Assembly: GCA_030522415.1 (NCBI GenBank)
Contig: CM060106.1
Coordinates: forward strand, 23,514,074 to 23,578,073
DNA length: 64,000 nt
Reading direction: 5' to 3'
Source: Channallabes apus
Lineage: Eukaryota; Chordata; Actinopteri; Siluriformes; Clariidae
The stretch's first letter is position 1; each line of letters begins with the position of its first letter. Positions 45,358-56,700 of the stretch are shown here, piece by piece. A program made the position numbers and the translations under genes. A model generated the notes under the pieces. That model was not told the origin of the DNA and did no database searches. It was given only the letters and a program-made list of their open reading frames with translations.

Positions 45358-45520
45358 GGCAAAATCAAATGAAAAAGCAATGGCAAAAGCAAGCAAGAAG
45401 AGAAACTGCACAGAATGTGAATTGGAGGTGCTCCTATCGGAGGTAGACCGGAGAAAAACTGTGTTATTTGCAAGTTTGTCCTCCGGAATTAATAAAACAA
45501 ACAATAAAAAAAACTTAGCT
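45358..45520 (+). pseudogene. Myb/SANT-like DNA-binding protein fragment of Harbinger
   Basis: The frame KRNCTECELEVLLSEVDRRK then TVLFASLSSGI is the first part of the Myb/SANT-like domain (NAIF1-type) that accompanies Harbinger transposase and helps its nuclear import and DNA binding. The domain is cut off after KTNNKKN. Confidence 0.75.
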
Positions 45521-45854
45521 GGAATAATATCTTTAAATACATCACTCACCAAGAAGCCACCCATCGCGCACCCTGCCACCCTGGAGCCTCATCCCAACCA
45601 TGCTGTTTGTGAGCATGAATGAATCATGGGTTGACCCAGGCCACCTTGCCACATTAGGCGCATTTGAGCAGGGCCGGTTCTAGACCAGACCATATGGAGG
45701 GGCAGTGAGAAATTTGAAGGGGGCATCCTGGAATAGCATTGTTTTTTCCCCAGATCATGCGACGGGGCGCGCAGTCATATCATGCAACGGAGCGGGGGGT
45801 GTGCGCGCAGTCAGATCATGCTACGGGGGGTGCGCACGGTCAGATCATGCAACC

Positions 45855-46413
45855 TATTTGAGCGTCACATATTATTTGCACATTTATTGAATGGAAATGT
45901 TTCCGATTCACGTATGCAAATTCATCTTCAGATGGCGCCTTTATAGCAATGTACGTGCAGTCGATGGCCCCGATTACATTAGGAAAACCGGCGATCACTG
46001 CAAATTGCGCTTTAATGTTTGGCTGGTCAACTGCATGGTATGGAAACCTTATATACCTGCTAGACATGCGGGTGATCCCGTCCCATACAACTGGCATTGC
46101 ACGGCTCAAAGACGACTGGCTTAACCCCGAGCGGTCTGTCAGTTCCCTTTGGAAAGAACCAGTTGCCAGGAAACCAAGCGTTTTCAGCACCGGTAAGGGA
46201 ACGGGTAATGCGTGGCTCCTCGCTGTCTCTCTTTACAAATTTGGACCCAACTCAACACAGAGCTCCAAGAGGATAGCTCTTGGAAATCTGAAACGGCTAA
46301 TAAGCCAGTCATAATCATGGGCCAGAAAATCACTGTGATCCCTAAAAACGTGTCCCCTTCGGATTCGGCCATTGACAATGCCCTCTAATAAGGCCAACAC
46401 TGCCATTGCCATA
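45855..46413 (-). pseudogene. HARBI1-like transposase, N-terminal half
   Basis: From the ATG near 46413: MAMAVLALLEGIVNGRIRR, FLAHDYDWLISRFRFPRAI, one in-frame TAA after CVELGPNL, then LKTLGFLATGSFQRELTDRS, LSQSSLSRAMPVVWDG and FPNVIGAIDCTYIAIKAP (first catalytic Asp). The reading stops after IICDAQ; the later catalytic Asp and Glu are deleted. Excision by this copy would need transposase from elsewhere. Confidence 0.9.
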
Positions 46414-46763
46414 GACTAAGGGTTGTATACATTTGATAATGCTTTTATATGTTCTAAATCAAATAATTGGTAGACAAATATTGTGTCAATTAACCCATTT
46501 AATCAATTATAAATGAATAGCAATGTTTTTCACATGTGTTGGTGCAATACTTTGTAGTGTGCAATTTAACATAATTGCCTCTAGGAGTCGCCAACGGAAA
46601 TAAAACAAACACACAAGAAATACACGTACGCCAGACAGGAAGTTAGCGTGGAAGAACGCACATTCTCACGTTAATTTCACTGTTAGTAAATCCGACCGTG
46701 AGCGTGAAAACTGGCGTAAACAAAGTTTTTGTGCGTACGCAGCGTTGATACATGAGGCCCCAG

Positions 46764-47039
46764 GACAGCAAGGTACAAAAACAGTTTTTTTCCAACGTTA
46801 AACATCATTCTGTCAATAAATATATGTGCAATATTGTGTACAATACCACTGTGCAATATACTGTATAATACCACAGATTTCAGATATTTATGTAACTTAT
46901 TTAAAAGTATCTCACACCCTACTCCATTTGATGTCTCACTTTTTCTTTTCTTTTTTTTTTTGTCGTGCTGTTTTGTCTTGTCATTTGTTTTTTGTTCTGG
47001 AAGCTCTTTCACTAAAACAAATTCCTTGTACGGTATCAC
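46764..47039 (+). mobile_element. 3' tail of the plus-strand LINE
   Basis: Continues the LINE C-terminus after the Harbinger element (YKNSFFPTLNIILSIN), followed by the tail repeat gtgcaatattgtgtacaata and T-rich sequence. Confidence 0.7.
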
Positions 47040-47137
47040 TGCTTTCTGACAGAGAGAGAGTCTGGATCTTTAAGAAGGAACCTCTCTAATGACACTTGCT
47101 TTTGCTTTCTATGCGTGCACACACACATGGTCACAAT
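47040..47137 (+). mobile_element. Small pogo-like repeat fragment, copy 4
   Basis: tttctgacagagagagagtc and cctctctaatgacact are shared with 6340-6365 and 27757-27767 of the other copies. Confidence 0.5.
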
Positions 47138-48175
47138 TAGGGATGGGCATTTTTGTTCATATTTAATTTGGAGTAATCCACAGGTTTCCGAAACGAGTAC
47201 TCGATTAATCGGGGGTGGAGTTTAAGCAAGGGGTGGGGCGTTTGTGTCACAGTATACAGTAAACATGTAAAAGAAATAACAGCATGAGGTGAAGCTGAAG
47301 CGCTTTTTCTACATGACGCATTGTAAATAAAATTAATCACATAGCCTAGATACATAAATATGTAAATGTTGTATTACAAATTGTATTTATCTACACAAAA
47401 TGCATGTGAGCTTAAACTATGTGTCAATCATAACGTAGTGTATGCGCTTCTCCCATTACTTTAAAACAACGGTAACTGAAGCCCCGCAATCCCCAGCATA
47501 ATTTTGGCTGTGTAAGCTTAAAATAAAAATAGCCTGAATATTTTTACCACAGCTATAAAACTTAAAGATTAGGTAACATAACTTTTCTTTCAAAATGATC
47601 AGTCGGTAAAGGTATATTTAAAGCCGTCATAATTTAACTATGCTGCTTAAACTTAAAACAAAAACAGCCTGAATAGTTTACTATGCATGGCTAAGAAAAA
47701 TGTACATAAGGACGACATATTTTTAGTCAAAAAGATCAGTCGGTCTACGTGCTCAGATGAAATCTGAGTGCGGAGTCTATTTACAATTAGACCAGCGTTG
47801 GAAAAAAACGCGTTCAGCAGGCACAGAAGTTGCAGGAACAGCCAGGTACCTCTTGTTTGTGATGATAAAAAGTATCTTGTGATGATAAATTACAATGTTT
47901 TGAGATTTTTAAACAATAATGAGAAACAACATTTAGACCACACACACTAGGGCCGTCTTTTTATCCCACAATTCAGAGTTAAATGAAGGCTATTTCACAC
48001 GGCCCCAATAAACTGACATAATGGCTTAAGCATGCAATGACAACAAAAATGGAATTAATTATGAGAAATTATCACGTTATTTATGTAGAACAGATGCATT
48101 ACTCACTTTTTAAAACATTAACGCCATGTAACATGCTTAATGTACATGCATATTTATTAAATAGCGTCAAGCAGG
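47138..48175 (-). mobile_element. hAT element fragment with C-terminal exon
   Basis: Begins TAGGGATGGGC, a hAT-type terminus related to that of the 9.56-kb element. It contains the last transposase exon (47845-47715, minus) and, right of it, an intron-like block (47850-48050) strongly similar in inverse orientation to 60050-60285. The right end is lost near 48175. Confidence 0.65.
47715..47845 (-). pseudogene. hAT C-terminal dimerisation domain
   Basis: Reads YLAVPATSVPAERVF, then after one extra T in a T-run, SNAGLIVNRLRTQISSEHVD RLI. This is the hAT dimerisation motif (ZBED1/Ac-like). An AG acceptor directly precedes it. The homopolymer frameshift kills the frame. Confidence 0.88.
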
Positions 48176-48499
48176 TCTAGACGATCATTTATTTATTTAC
48201 ATCTGCCTTTACAGCGCGCAACCACACGCAAATTGATGTTTGGTACAGGGTACAGGCCTCGGTGTAACGCTCATTCCTTCGACGATAAACACGATCACCC
48301 GGTCCATCACCCTTGATGAGACAAAACCATGACTCATCAGTGAAGAGCACTTTTTGCCACTCCTGTCTGGTCCAGCGAAGGTGGGTTTGTGCCCATAGGC
48401 GGCGTTGTTGCTGGTGATGTCTGGTAAGGATCTGCATTACAACAGGCCTACAAGCCCTCAGTCCAGCTTCTCTCAACCTATTGCGGACAGTCTGAGAAC

Positions 48500-49611
48500 T
48501 AGGGTTGTGTACCGAAACCCGGTGCCAATACGGAACTGGTACCTACAGAACCGGTATGTACCGGACCGAAACAGAACGCGAATTTTGGTCCCTCATTTCG
48601 GTGCCACTTAAATGCCTGAACTGTCGATTGAAATATTTGTTCTCTAGATTCATATATTTTTGTAGATTAATCGTTTATTAGATTAAATAAAAAAATTAAA
48701 AGCACAAATCATCAGGAAATGAGAGACCATCCGACATGCGCGTGAATGCAGTAACTAACGTTACACTCACTCTGACGGCAGCAGGCGGTCTACCGATAGC
48801 TTAGCATGCTAAATTAAACAACTCTCGTTAAAATGCCTAAAACTAAACGGTCGAAAGTGTGGCTGTATTTCACAATAAAGTATTCCGGCACCACGACATG
48901 CAGCAAATGTTTCACAGTAGTTGCGTGTAAAGGCGGAAACACGTTAAATCTAATGAAACATTCGAGGGCAGACGGAATAAAGTTAAAAGCAGAGGGAGGC
49001 ACCGTGTTTAACAGCTTGTGGACAACAGCTGGCACTATCAGTGTGGACGACCCTCAGTCCCAGTCACACCAACTGTAGCAAAAAGGAGTCACCGATTATG
49101 ATGACGTCAGCAGCCTTTCCGCAGGTTAGTAGTAGGATAATTTAATGTTAATAGCAAAATGTTAATCTTGCATTCATGCTAACAAATAGTCAAACTATTT
49201 GTAAAAAACTAATGTAACATGGATTCTGTTTATAATTATGGCTTTCCAGCTAGTACTAGTAGTACTACAACACTCACCCCATTTACCATTGTAAAGAGGG
49301 CTATGCATGTCCTGTGCAGGGCAATAAGTCAGGAAAGGAGTATTTTGACAGAAAAGGCAAATATGGTGAAATTTCTGCAAAAGAATTGCTAAAATTTGAA
49401 GCTTACATATTCATATATACTTTAAACTTTTAATATATTGTTAAATTTTAAGCATAACATTTTTTGTTCAATAAAAATTCATTCTTGAGTCATCCACTAT
49501 AATTTTTTGGCTTAAAAGTATCGGTTCAGGCACCGTTTTGGCACCGGTACCGTTTTCAAAGTATCGATTTGGCACCGGTATCGAAAAAAAACCAATCGAT
49601 ACCCAACCCTA
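48500..49611 (+). mobile_element. BED-finger hAT element with exact 8-bp target duplication, copy 1
   Basis: Ends TAGGGTTGTGTACCG and CGATACCCAACCCTA, flanked by perfect CTGAGAAC (48492-48499, 49612-49619). Subterminal regions are rich in accggt/ggcaccggt palindromes. It encodes only a BED finger. Similar copies lie at 61221 and 63472 in opposite orientation. Confidence 0.92.
48833..49078 (+). CDS. BED zinc-finger protein encoded by a nonautonomous hAT
   Basis: An 81-codon frame from ATG: KRSKVWLYFTIKYSGTTTCS KC, then VVACKGGNTLNLMKHSRA. This fits a BED finger (aromatic W..F, Cys-x2-Cys, N-L..H), although the last His is not certain. Past the stop at 49078, a potential donor (GCAG|GTTAGT, about 49123) marks the end of an original exon. 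The catalytic domain is absent. Such a protein could bind hAT ends without cutting, which is speculation. Confidence 0.65.
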   Translation: MPKTKRSKVWLYFTIKYSGTTTCSKCFTVVACKGGNTLNLMKHSRADGIKLKAEGGTVFNSLWTTAGTISVDDPQSQSHQL

Positions 49612-49649
49612 CTGAGAACTGATGGAGGGATTGTGTGTTCCGAGTGTAA

Positions 49650-49800
49650 ATAATGTGGGCTACATAGACAATTGGAAGACCTTTGAGGGCAAAGCTGGCC
49701 TGTTAGGGCGGGACGGTGTCCATCCGACTCGGGAAGGTGCTGCTCTCATTTCCTGTAGTATAGCTCATAGTCTCAGTAGAGGTCTAGTTAATCGGTGACA
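49650..49800 (+). pseudogene. End of L2 SGNH/esterase-like domain
   Basis: In broken frame: VNNVGYIDNW then GRDGVHPTREGAALI. The DGVHPT block fits the Asp-x-x-His catalytic end of SGNH hydrolase domains found in fish L2/CR1 ORFs. Similar to 19270-19430. Confidence 0.7.
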
Positions 49801-49994
49801 ATCCAGAGCCCAGGCCAGGGAGCAGACAGACAGGCTTCCGTCTGCTAGCTACATAGAGTCGTCACTCAGGGTTCACCTTATTAACACCGTGTCTGTTCCA
49901 CGATCTAAGCAAAAATGTAGAAAGACTCAGAAAGTCTGTTTCAATAATTTAATTATAATAAAGACCACAAACTCCGATCATACTGAATGCGCAG

Positions 49995-50710
49995 CCGGCA
50001 CCTCTGATCTGAAGCTAGGACTGTTAAATATTAGATCTCTCGCATCAAAAGCGGTTATTGTTAATGAAATTATCACAGATCAGGCGTTTGATATACTCTG
50101 TTTAACTGAAACATGGGTTAAACAGGACGAGTAAGTAGCTCTAAATGAAGCTAGTCCTCCTGGATACAGCTACATACACCAGCCTCGGTTAACTGGTAGA
50201 GGAGGAGGCGTCTCAGTTATTCATAATGATAATCTGTCTATCGTACAAAAACACGGACACAAATTTAATTCATTTGAAATTCTCTATAGTAACATAAGTA
50301 TATTTAAGTATATTAAGTCAGCTCAGTCGATTCCAGTAATTATAATTTACAGACCTCCAGGGCCGTATTCTGAATTTCTTAGTGAATTTGAAGATTTCAT
50401 CTCAGACCTGGTCGTTTCTGTAGACAAAGTGTTAATTGCCGGAGATTTTAACATTCATTTTGAGAATCCAGAAGACCCTCTGAGAACAGCATTTATGTCC
50501 ATACTGGACTCCGTAGGCGTAAATCAGTGTGTAGTAGGACCCACTCATAAAGCAGGTCACACTTTAGACTTAATAATATTCTTCGGATTAAGTATAAGAA
50601 ATGTATTCATAATTCCACTGTCTGAAATTATCACCATCTTGTCTCAATTCAAGTGTGTCACAGTGATAATGTACGCACAGCACCGCGCTACCGTATTAAA
50701 CGTACATTAA
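49995..50710 (+). pseudogene. L2 endonuclease
   Basis: Frames [35 protein letters not shown] (stop), then RGGGVSVIHNDNLS, IIYRPPGPYSEFL, LIAGDFNIHFENPED, GPTHKAGHTLDLII. The Asn, Glu and Asp/His motifs of APE-type endonucleases are visible. A stop at 50132 and a later frame change interrupt it. Confidence 0.9.
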
Positions 50711-51143
50711 CATCAACTACCACACAGAGTTTTATCAGTAATCTCCCAGTTACCAACTTCGATTAGATCAACGTCTGACCCCACAGAACTCGATCAGGCG
50801 ACTGAATATTTAGAGTCGACATTTCGTTGTACCTTAGATAATGTAGCTCCAGCTAAAATAAAAATTATTAGAGATAAGAAATTCGCTCCCTGGTATAACG
50901 ATCACATGCGCACTTTAAAACAGACCGCACGGAGCGTAAATGGCGTCAAACTAAATTGTTAGTATTTCAAATAGCATGGAAAGAGAGCATCCTGAACTAT
51001 AGGAAAGCTCTTAGTGTAGCTACTGTAGATCAACGTATCTCTCCACTCTTATAGAAAGAAAATAAAAATAATCCTAGATTTTTATTTAATACCGTAGCCT
51101 AGGGCTGGGCCGATAAACGATATCATATCGAATCGCGATTTAT

Positions 51144-51655
51144 TTGATTTTAAAAACGATGAAAAGCTATAGACATTTTTTGCTCGATATGGATTCATCT
51201 AAGAGCCAATCACACACAGCAGAACAACACGACAACAACCAATCAGCGTGCAGCTTGCGCGTGCCGTGCAGGTCAAAGTTAATTTCCTGCTGCACTTTGC
51301 GAAGCAAACTTGACACCAGGACGACAAAAAAAAAAAAAAAAAAAAAGAGTGGAAGCAGCGACGAAAGTGAATCTAACCTCGAGTTATTATCCAAAGATGT
51401 TGAAATTGTCGACAAAAAAGGTAGCACGAACTCCGTTATATGAACGCATCACCCACACGACCACACAGAGCATGAACATGCGGGCCAATGCTACTCCGTC
51501 AACTAGCAGGGCTAGCAGTGGGGCTGTACCAAAGCAGATATCCATCGTGTCGTCTTTCGTGGCCATTACACTTTATGAAAGGTGTCCAAAAGGAGCAAGG
51601 ATATAACCAGGGCCGTTTCTAACTTTCTAGCGAAAGATATGATGCCCCTAAGCAC
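51144..51655 (+). pseudogene. hAT transposase N-terminal remnant in the giant element
   Basis: 51144-51443 encodes a Lys-run (51327-51346 poly-A) and SGSSDESESNLELLSKD, then STNSVI as in the lead-in to a BED finger, but the finger is deleted. In shifting frames it continues with TPSTSRASSGAVPKQISIVS and, at 51599-51652, KDITRAVSNFLAKDMMPL, a conserved hAT motif just before the catalytic core. The core is then replaced by the cargo. Confidence 0.8.
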
Positions 51656-51660
51656 ACGAG

Positions 51661-51930
51661 GCTGAAGTTTAGCTCCTTATTCGCAACTTCCGGTTTGTTT
51701 GGCTCCTTATTGTGCAGCGTCTCATTCCGCGGCTGAAGTTTAGCTCCTTATTCGCCTCGTTACTAACGGGAGTGTTCACGCTGGTGAAAGCTGCGCAGTT
51801 TATCAATAAAAGCAGCTTCCGATTCGTTTGGCTCCTTATTGCGCAGCGTCTCACTCTGCGGCTGAAGTTTAGCTCCTTATTCGCAGCTTCCGGTTTGTTT
51901 GGCTCCTTATTGCGCAGCGTCTCATTTTAC
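51661..51930. repeat. Short direct repeats at the left edge of the cargo
   Basis: gctgaagtttagctccttat recurs at 51661, 51731 and 51862, and tttggctccttattgcgcag three times in between. Irregular spacing. Confidence 0.85.
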
Positions 51931-52158
51931 GGCTCGAAGTATAGCCTCGTGTTCACGTTGCCGAATGCTGCGCAGTTTATCAATAAAACATTATTTTCGT
52001 GGCTTAAACCATTCTGGCCAAGCAAATATGAACTATACAACACCTACAGTGGGTGCACAGGCAGTATGCGACTTCTACCGTCGCAGCGTATGGCGTCAGC
52101 ATTTGGGTTTGTGCGTTTGCTGGCTTTTACCACTGAGTGGCGCTATATAACTATAGAC

Positions 52159-52175
52159 TGATGCCTCAGGCATCA
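52159..52175. other. Perfect hairpin palindrome
   Basis: TGATGCCTCAGGCATCA: 8-bp arms around one base, lying between the short direct repeats and the long tandem array. Significance unknown. Confidence 0.8.
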
Positions 52176-52431
52176 GCTCGTTCTCTCCAGGCTTAATGAG
52201 GCGCAGGTCGTCCACAGCTGCACGTCGTTGCAGATAAAATAAAGTGAAACATTGTAAATAAACGAATTCATAATCACAGTAGTAACATTACAGTACAAAT
52301 TTATAATTAAAATTAAATTCAGTTTTTTAGGATCGAATTTAAGCAACGTAAACGTTGTAAACTGTGTAATTATAGTAGAAAGGCTACGTGTAGGGTCTTG
52401 TGTCATCTTGGAGCTTTCATAAGACTCATAA

Positions 52432-53775
52432 GACTCTACTTTTATTTAGGTGCACACACAATGACGAAAAACTTTATGATTTTGTTAAATAAATAAAGTA
52501 AACGGGGTTCTGTATTGATTTTGGTGCGTCAGAAAATGAACCCAAGCTCCGTGTATACTCGCCTCACAGACGTGAAAAATATATACTTATAGAAAGAGAA
52601 ATATCTGCTTTAATATAAACTAATGAAAAAAAAAATTAGATTATGTCATTCGTATGAGAAGTGAATTATAGGCGCGCTCACTGACGACGAGATGACATGA
52701 TCAGCACAGCCAAAGGAATCACTACCTTATCAATGAATTATTAAAATGGTCAGAGTGAATTTCCCCCGCTGTTTTAACAAATATTTGAAGTAGATAACAG
52801 TAGCCCACATTTATAAAAGCATTTTTATTTATATAAAACTATAAATAAAAATAATAATAATAATCCGGCATTTATTATTAGGTGTGCCCGCTGCCAAAGT
52901 TCTTCAGTAACAAACCTATAAAACATGTACATCTGTATGAATAAATTGTTTAAATGTGATCAGTGATTTATGTAAATGACTCAGTTTAGATGTAAGTAAA
53001 TGCTAGGGACTGACATCGGCGTGCGTTTCTCCCAGCGCCGCATGGCGCTTATTTAACACCATTAATATGTGTTTGCTGAAAGAGATATCTAATCTCTCAT
53101 ATCGGCACGCGCGTTCATCTGACTTTAGATCAAAACTCGGCAAAGACTCTACTTTTATTTAGGTGCACTCACAATGACGAAAAAACTTTATGATTTTGTT
53201 AAATAAATAAAGTAAACGGGGTTCTGTATTGATTTTGGTGAACTTGAGCGCGTCAGAAAATGAACCCAAACTCCGTGTATACTCGCCTCACAGATGTGAA
53301 AAATATATACTTATAGAAAGAGAAATATCTGCTTTAATATAAACTAATGAAAAAAAAATATTAGATTATGTAATTCGTATGAGAAGTGAATTACTGTATA
53401 GGCGCGCTCACTGACGACGAGATGACATGATCAGCACAGCCATAACCAAAGGAATCACTATCTTATCAATGAATTATTAAAATGGTCAGAGTGAGTTTCC
53501 AGCCTGTTTAACAAATATTTGAAGTAGATAACAGTAGCCCACATTTATAAAAAAATTTTTTATTTATATAAAACTATATAAAAAAATAATCCTGCGTTTA
53601 TTTTTAGGTGTGCCCGCTGCCATAGTTCTTCAGTAACAAACCTATAAAACATGTACATCTGTATGAATAAATTGTTTAAATGTGATCAGTAAATGCTCCT
53701 TGCTACTGTAGTGACTGACATCGGCGTGCTGAAAGATCTAATCTCTCATATCGGCGCGCGCGTTCATCTGACTTA
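52432..53775. repeat. Tandem array in the cargo, units 1 and 2
   Basis: Two units (52432-53140 and 53141-53775) both start gactctacttttatttaggt. They share blocks such as aaacggggttctgtattga, actcgcctcacagacgtgaa, tgtgcccgctgcca, and tctctcatatcggc ending at ttcatctgactt. Unit 2 is about 75 bp shorter by small deletions. Confidence 0.9.
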
Positions 53776-56700
53776 TTATTTCAATTCATACTGTACAGCT
53801 GTTAGAATTGGGGCAATCATAACGAATCAAGAGCCTGTGATTATATTGCATAAATATTATTTTGTACAGACAAATATCTGAATTTTTATTTATTTATTTT
53901 TTAGATTTTTTTTTAAAACAAATCCCTCAAAAATAGTAAGATGTATTTTGGTTTTATACTGCAAACGAAAAACGAATCCAGGGTCTTGTGTCATCTTATA
54001 TTTTGTGTTCTTTAAATTTGTAGTAGATTTATTAAATGAAATAAATTACACTAAACGGGGTTCTGTATTGTTTTCGGTGAACTTGAGCGCGTCAGAAAAT
54101 GAACCCAAACTCCGTGTATACTCGCCTCACAGACGTGAAATATAAGTACTGAAGTACTGTAGATAACAGCCCACATTTATAAAAGCATTTTTTATTTATA
54201 TAAAACTATAAAAAAAATAATAATCCTGCGTTTATTTTTAGGTGTGCCCGCTGCCACAGTTCTTCAGTAACAAACCTATAAAACATGTACATCTGTATGA
54301 ATAAATTGTTTAAATGTGATCAGTGATTTATGTAAATGACTCAGTTTAGATGTAAGTAAATGCTCCTTGCTATAGGGACTGACATCGGCGTGCTGAAAGA
54401 TCTAATCTCTCATATCGGCGCGCGCGTTCATCTGACTTTAGATCAAAGTTAAAGGCGCACACGCAGGATCATGCAAACGTTTCCCCTCCTCTTTCATAAA
54501 AAATGAACAATCCGACACGAGCAGATTTGTTTCAGTCAGAATATTTATCAATCATAAAGAGAGGCGACATATACTTGCTGATTAAACACTGCATTTTTAA
54601 AGTGAAAGCGCGCGATGTGAGCAGCTTTAATTATTGATAATTAAATCATTATTAAATGGTGGACATAAAAAGCAAAAAGAATAATAATATTATTTTGATT
54701 ATTATTATCATGTTCTTTTGCTGTTTGAGCGTCTGTGGATTCCAAAATTGACATTTTTACCGTTTTTTAATCACTGAAATGGAAGAGATACTGTACTGTA
54801 GAAAGGTTCCTTATCATAACGTGCCTTGTATTGTTTTTTAATCACTCGATACACGACCCATCATTTTTAATGCTATTTTACAAAGGGTAAATACACATGG
54901 AATAATTTTATTTGGTTTGTTTATTTATAAATAAAATTAAAAGTAATTAAAAACAGTGTAGAGTGATTAATAACACTACATGTTATGGTAAGAAAAATCT
55001 CATTCTTGCTCATTCTAGTTTCTCCGAGTGTATACTGTAGGTGAGAACAGCTATTCAGTATCATTTGCATTTGTATGTGTCTGACTTTGCAAAGCACACC
55101 TGTAAAACCTGTTTAAATGTAAATGCTCCTCGCTGCGCTGTTTGGGGAGGGGCACGCTAATGACGATTTGGTCAGCTGTGTGAACGCTCGCCCTTTAGAT
55201 GTTGCGCGCGCACTACACGGCTAAAAATATGTTAGTATATCATGACTGAAATCATGACTGAAATATATGTTAGTATATCATGACTGAAAAAAGTTTATGT
55301 AATTTGTATAAAACGTGGATTACTACAGCGCATCCACTCACAGCCGAAACCAAAGACATCAACGGCTCTGCCTATTCAGAGGCTCTGCCTATTCAGTAAA
55401 GAAAAACACTACTGTTATTATTTCAACTCATACTGTACAGCTGTTAGAATTGGGGCAGGGATATTATGCCAATATTAAATATTATATACGATATTAAATT
55501 TCAAGTGAGTTGGGAGTTTGCAAGGCAGAGAAGGATGCTCTTCGGAGTGAGTTGCGAGTTTGATGAGACGGCATAAATATTTAATACAGCAAATTAAATA
55601 TTTTGGTTTATATTTTGGTTTATATTATATGGTTAATGTATTTTGGTTTATATTGCAAACGAATAACGAATCAAGAGCCTGTGATTATATTGCATAAATA
55701 TTATTTTGTACAGACAAATATCTGAATTTTTATTTATTTATTTTTTAGATTTTTTTTTAAAACAAATCTCTCAAAAATAGTAAGATGTATTTTGGTTTTA
55801 TACTGCAAACGAAAAACGAATCCAGGGTCTTGTGTCATCTTATATTTTGTGTTCTTTAAATTTGTAGTAGATTTATTAAATGAAATAAATTACACTAAAC
55901 GGGGTTCTGTATTGTTTTCGGTGAACTTGAGCGCGTCAGAAAATGAACCCAAACTCAGTGTATACTCGCCTCACAGATGTGAAATATAAGTACTGAAGTA
56001 CTGTAGATAACAGCCCACATTTATAAAAGCATTTTTTATTTATATAAAACTATTAAAAAAATAATAATCCTGCGTTTATTTTTAGGTGTGCCCGCTGCCA
56101 CAGTTCTTCAGTAACAAACCTATAAAACATGTACATCTGTATGAATAAATTGTTTAAATGTGATCAGTGATTTTGTTTAGATATAAGTAAATGCTCCTTG
56201 CTATAGGGACTGACATCGGCGTGCTGAAAGATCTAATCTCTCATATCGGCGCGCGCGTTCATCTGACTTTAGATCAAAGTTAAAGAGCGCACACGCAGGA
56301 TCATGCAAACGTTTCCGCTTCTACTCTCCTCTTTCATAAAAAATGAACAATCCGACACGAGCAGATTTGTTTCAGTCAGAATATTTATCAATCATAAAGA
56401 GAGGCGACATATACTTGCTGATTAAACACTGCATTTTTAAAGTGAAAGCGCGCGATGTGAGCAGCTTTAATTATTGATAATTAAATCATTATTAAATGGT
56501 GGACATAAAAAGCAAAAAGAATAATAATATTATTTTGATTATTATTATCATGTTCTTTTGCTGTTTGAGCGTCTGTGGATTCCAAAATTGACATTTTTAC
56601 CGTTTTTTAATCACTGAAATGGAAGAGATACTGTACTGTAGAAAGGTTCCTTATCATAACGTGCCTTGTATTGTTTTTTTAATCACTCGATACACGACCC

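Larger units (their letters stand above)
45125..46760. mobile_element. PIF/Harbinger element, deletion derivative
   Basis: TIRs GGGCCTCATGTA and TACATGAGGCCC-like (CATGAGGCCC at 46751-46760) are flanked by perfect 3-bp CAG duplications (45122-45124, 46761-46763), typical of the superfamily. It retains parts of both Harbinger genes: a Myb/SANT-like frame (plus) and a transposase N-half (minus). Removing it restores the LINE C-terminus (YRAPNTR joined to TARYKNSFFP). Confidence 0.92.
48176..49645 (-). pseudogene. Second Tc1-like transposase fragment, interrupted by a hAT
   Basis: 48476-48189: LREAGLRACRPVVMQILTRH, LRWTRQEWQKVLFTDESWF (first catalytic Asp), VYRRRNERYTEACTL. The upstream part (SVSSQTVRNR) continues at 49620-49645 beyond the insertion 48500-49611. 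The N-terminus and the second half of the core are missing. Confidence 0.8.

Noticed and set aside
41000..46760. The two head-to-head LINEs as one twin-primed (5'-inverted) insertion
   Set aside because: Both halves contain their own RT core and C-terminus and differ in sequence, so they are two insertions.
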